From Gp6-AA40 sp035496255 (GTDB lineage Bacteria > Acidobacteriota > Vicinamibacteria > Vicinamibacterales > UBA2999): 14,035 bases of DNA. A program made the translations under genes and the position numbers. Below are positions 13,816 through 14,035 of the stretch, in pieces (within the stretch, counting starts at the first letter, position 1; every line of letters begins with the position of its first letter). The notes beneath the pieces are model-generated. The model saw only the letters and a list, made by a program, of their open reading frames with translations. It had not been told where the DNA came from and did no database searches. Location of the stretch: the NCBI GenBank assembly GCA_035496255.1, contig DATJEU010000087.1, positions 1 to 14,035 of the forward strand, read 5' to 3'.

Positions 13816-14035
13816 TTATCGAGGTGGCTCCTCCAACTGCTGCAGCAACACGTCGTGGAAGTAGCCGCTCGGGATCGTGCCCTGGCGCATGAAGAGCAGG
13901 TGGAACTGCTTCAGATCGAATTTCGAGCCGAGCTTCTTCTGCGCTTCGCTGCGCAGCGCGAATATCTGATCGCGCCCGAGGCGGTAGGTGATCGCCTGCG
14001 TCGGCCACTTCGAGTAGCGGAAGATCGCGCGCTCG
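13816..14035 (-). CDS. DUF885 family protein, C-terminal fragment
   Basis: The frame is open from the right edge to a TAA at 13816-13818 (72 codons); the start and most of the gene lie outside the window. The residues WPTQAITYRLGRDQIFALR, then AQKKLGSKFDLKQFHLLFMRQG and IPSGYFHDVLLQQL match the conserved C-terminal end of DUF885 proteins (usually about 550-600 aa, often exported, with putative peptidase features such as HExxH outside this fragment). Nothing can be said of its start or promoter. A fold-back repeat starts 17 bp past its stop, so that sequence will be part of its 3' untranslated region if transcription runs on. Confidence 0.85.
   Translation of the reverse strand, partial: ERAIFRYSKWPTQAITYRLGRDQIFALRSEAQKKLGSKFDLKQFHLLFMRQGTIPSGYFHDVLLQQLEEPPR

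Noticed and set aside
1..14035. tRNA or rRNA genes
   Set aside because: No cloverleaf with a GGTTCRANYCC-type T-arm and no conserved rRNA segment was seen on either strand by reading alone.

Overview
The window is GC-rich bacterial DNA. It is densely packed with genes on both strands, and the unused frames carry many long shadow ORFs. The gene content suggests a soil or freshwater Acidobacteriota, perhaps a Vicinamibacteria relative: exported M28 and DUF885 hydrolases, a secreted-type methyltransferase, a one-haem c-type cytochrome-like protein, a TraB/GumN protein, and small hairpin repeats ending in CTAC. This placement is an inference, because no rRNA or other marker gene is present.

Layout. 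Positions 1-959 (minus) hold the N-terminal part of a helix-hairpin-helix plus PHP protein related to PolX. Divergent from it, after a small array of hairpin repeats, are an OsmC-family peroxidase (1116-1559, plus) and a GT-C membrane glycosyltransferase (1566-3398, plus). Converging on these is a minus-strand cluster: a membrane-anchored protein with a possible atypical kinase fold (4864-5922), a single-domain RibD_C reductase (3954-4889) that overlaps it, and bacterioferritin (3401-3877). The reductase-bacterioferritin gap contains three abutting hairpins. Divergent from the cluster is a conserved protein with a YjbQ/UPF0047-like N-terminal half (6002-7057, plus).

A second minus-strand operon runs from 12232 down to 7671. 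Its order is a signal-peptide-bearing SAM methyltransferase, 4-hydroxybenzoate 3-monooxygenase (pobA, overlapping by GTGA), a single-CxxCH exported protein, and an exported M28 metallopeptidase. A TraB/GumN protein (12201-13139, plus) starts head-to-head with, and overlapping, the methyltransferase. The right edge holds the C-terminal end of a DUF885 protein (13816-14035, minus).

The most unusual content is in the two large gene-free stretches, 7058-7670 and 13140-13815, both between convergent genes. Each carries a fold-back element of about 263 bp (A1, A2) with long terminal inverted repeats, in opposite orientation at the two loci. Each is followed after exactly 26 bp by sequence of a second, related fold-back element (B, 261 bp, complete at 13249-13509; a truncated remnant at 7369-7422). 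A 1-bp indel between A1 and A2 breaks any shared reading frame, so the family appears non-coding. It has the form of a MITE-like or structured-RNA repeat and is the best candidate here for something undescribed. In both loci the same end of element A lies about 20 bp after a stop codon.
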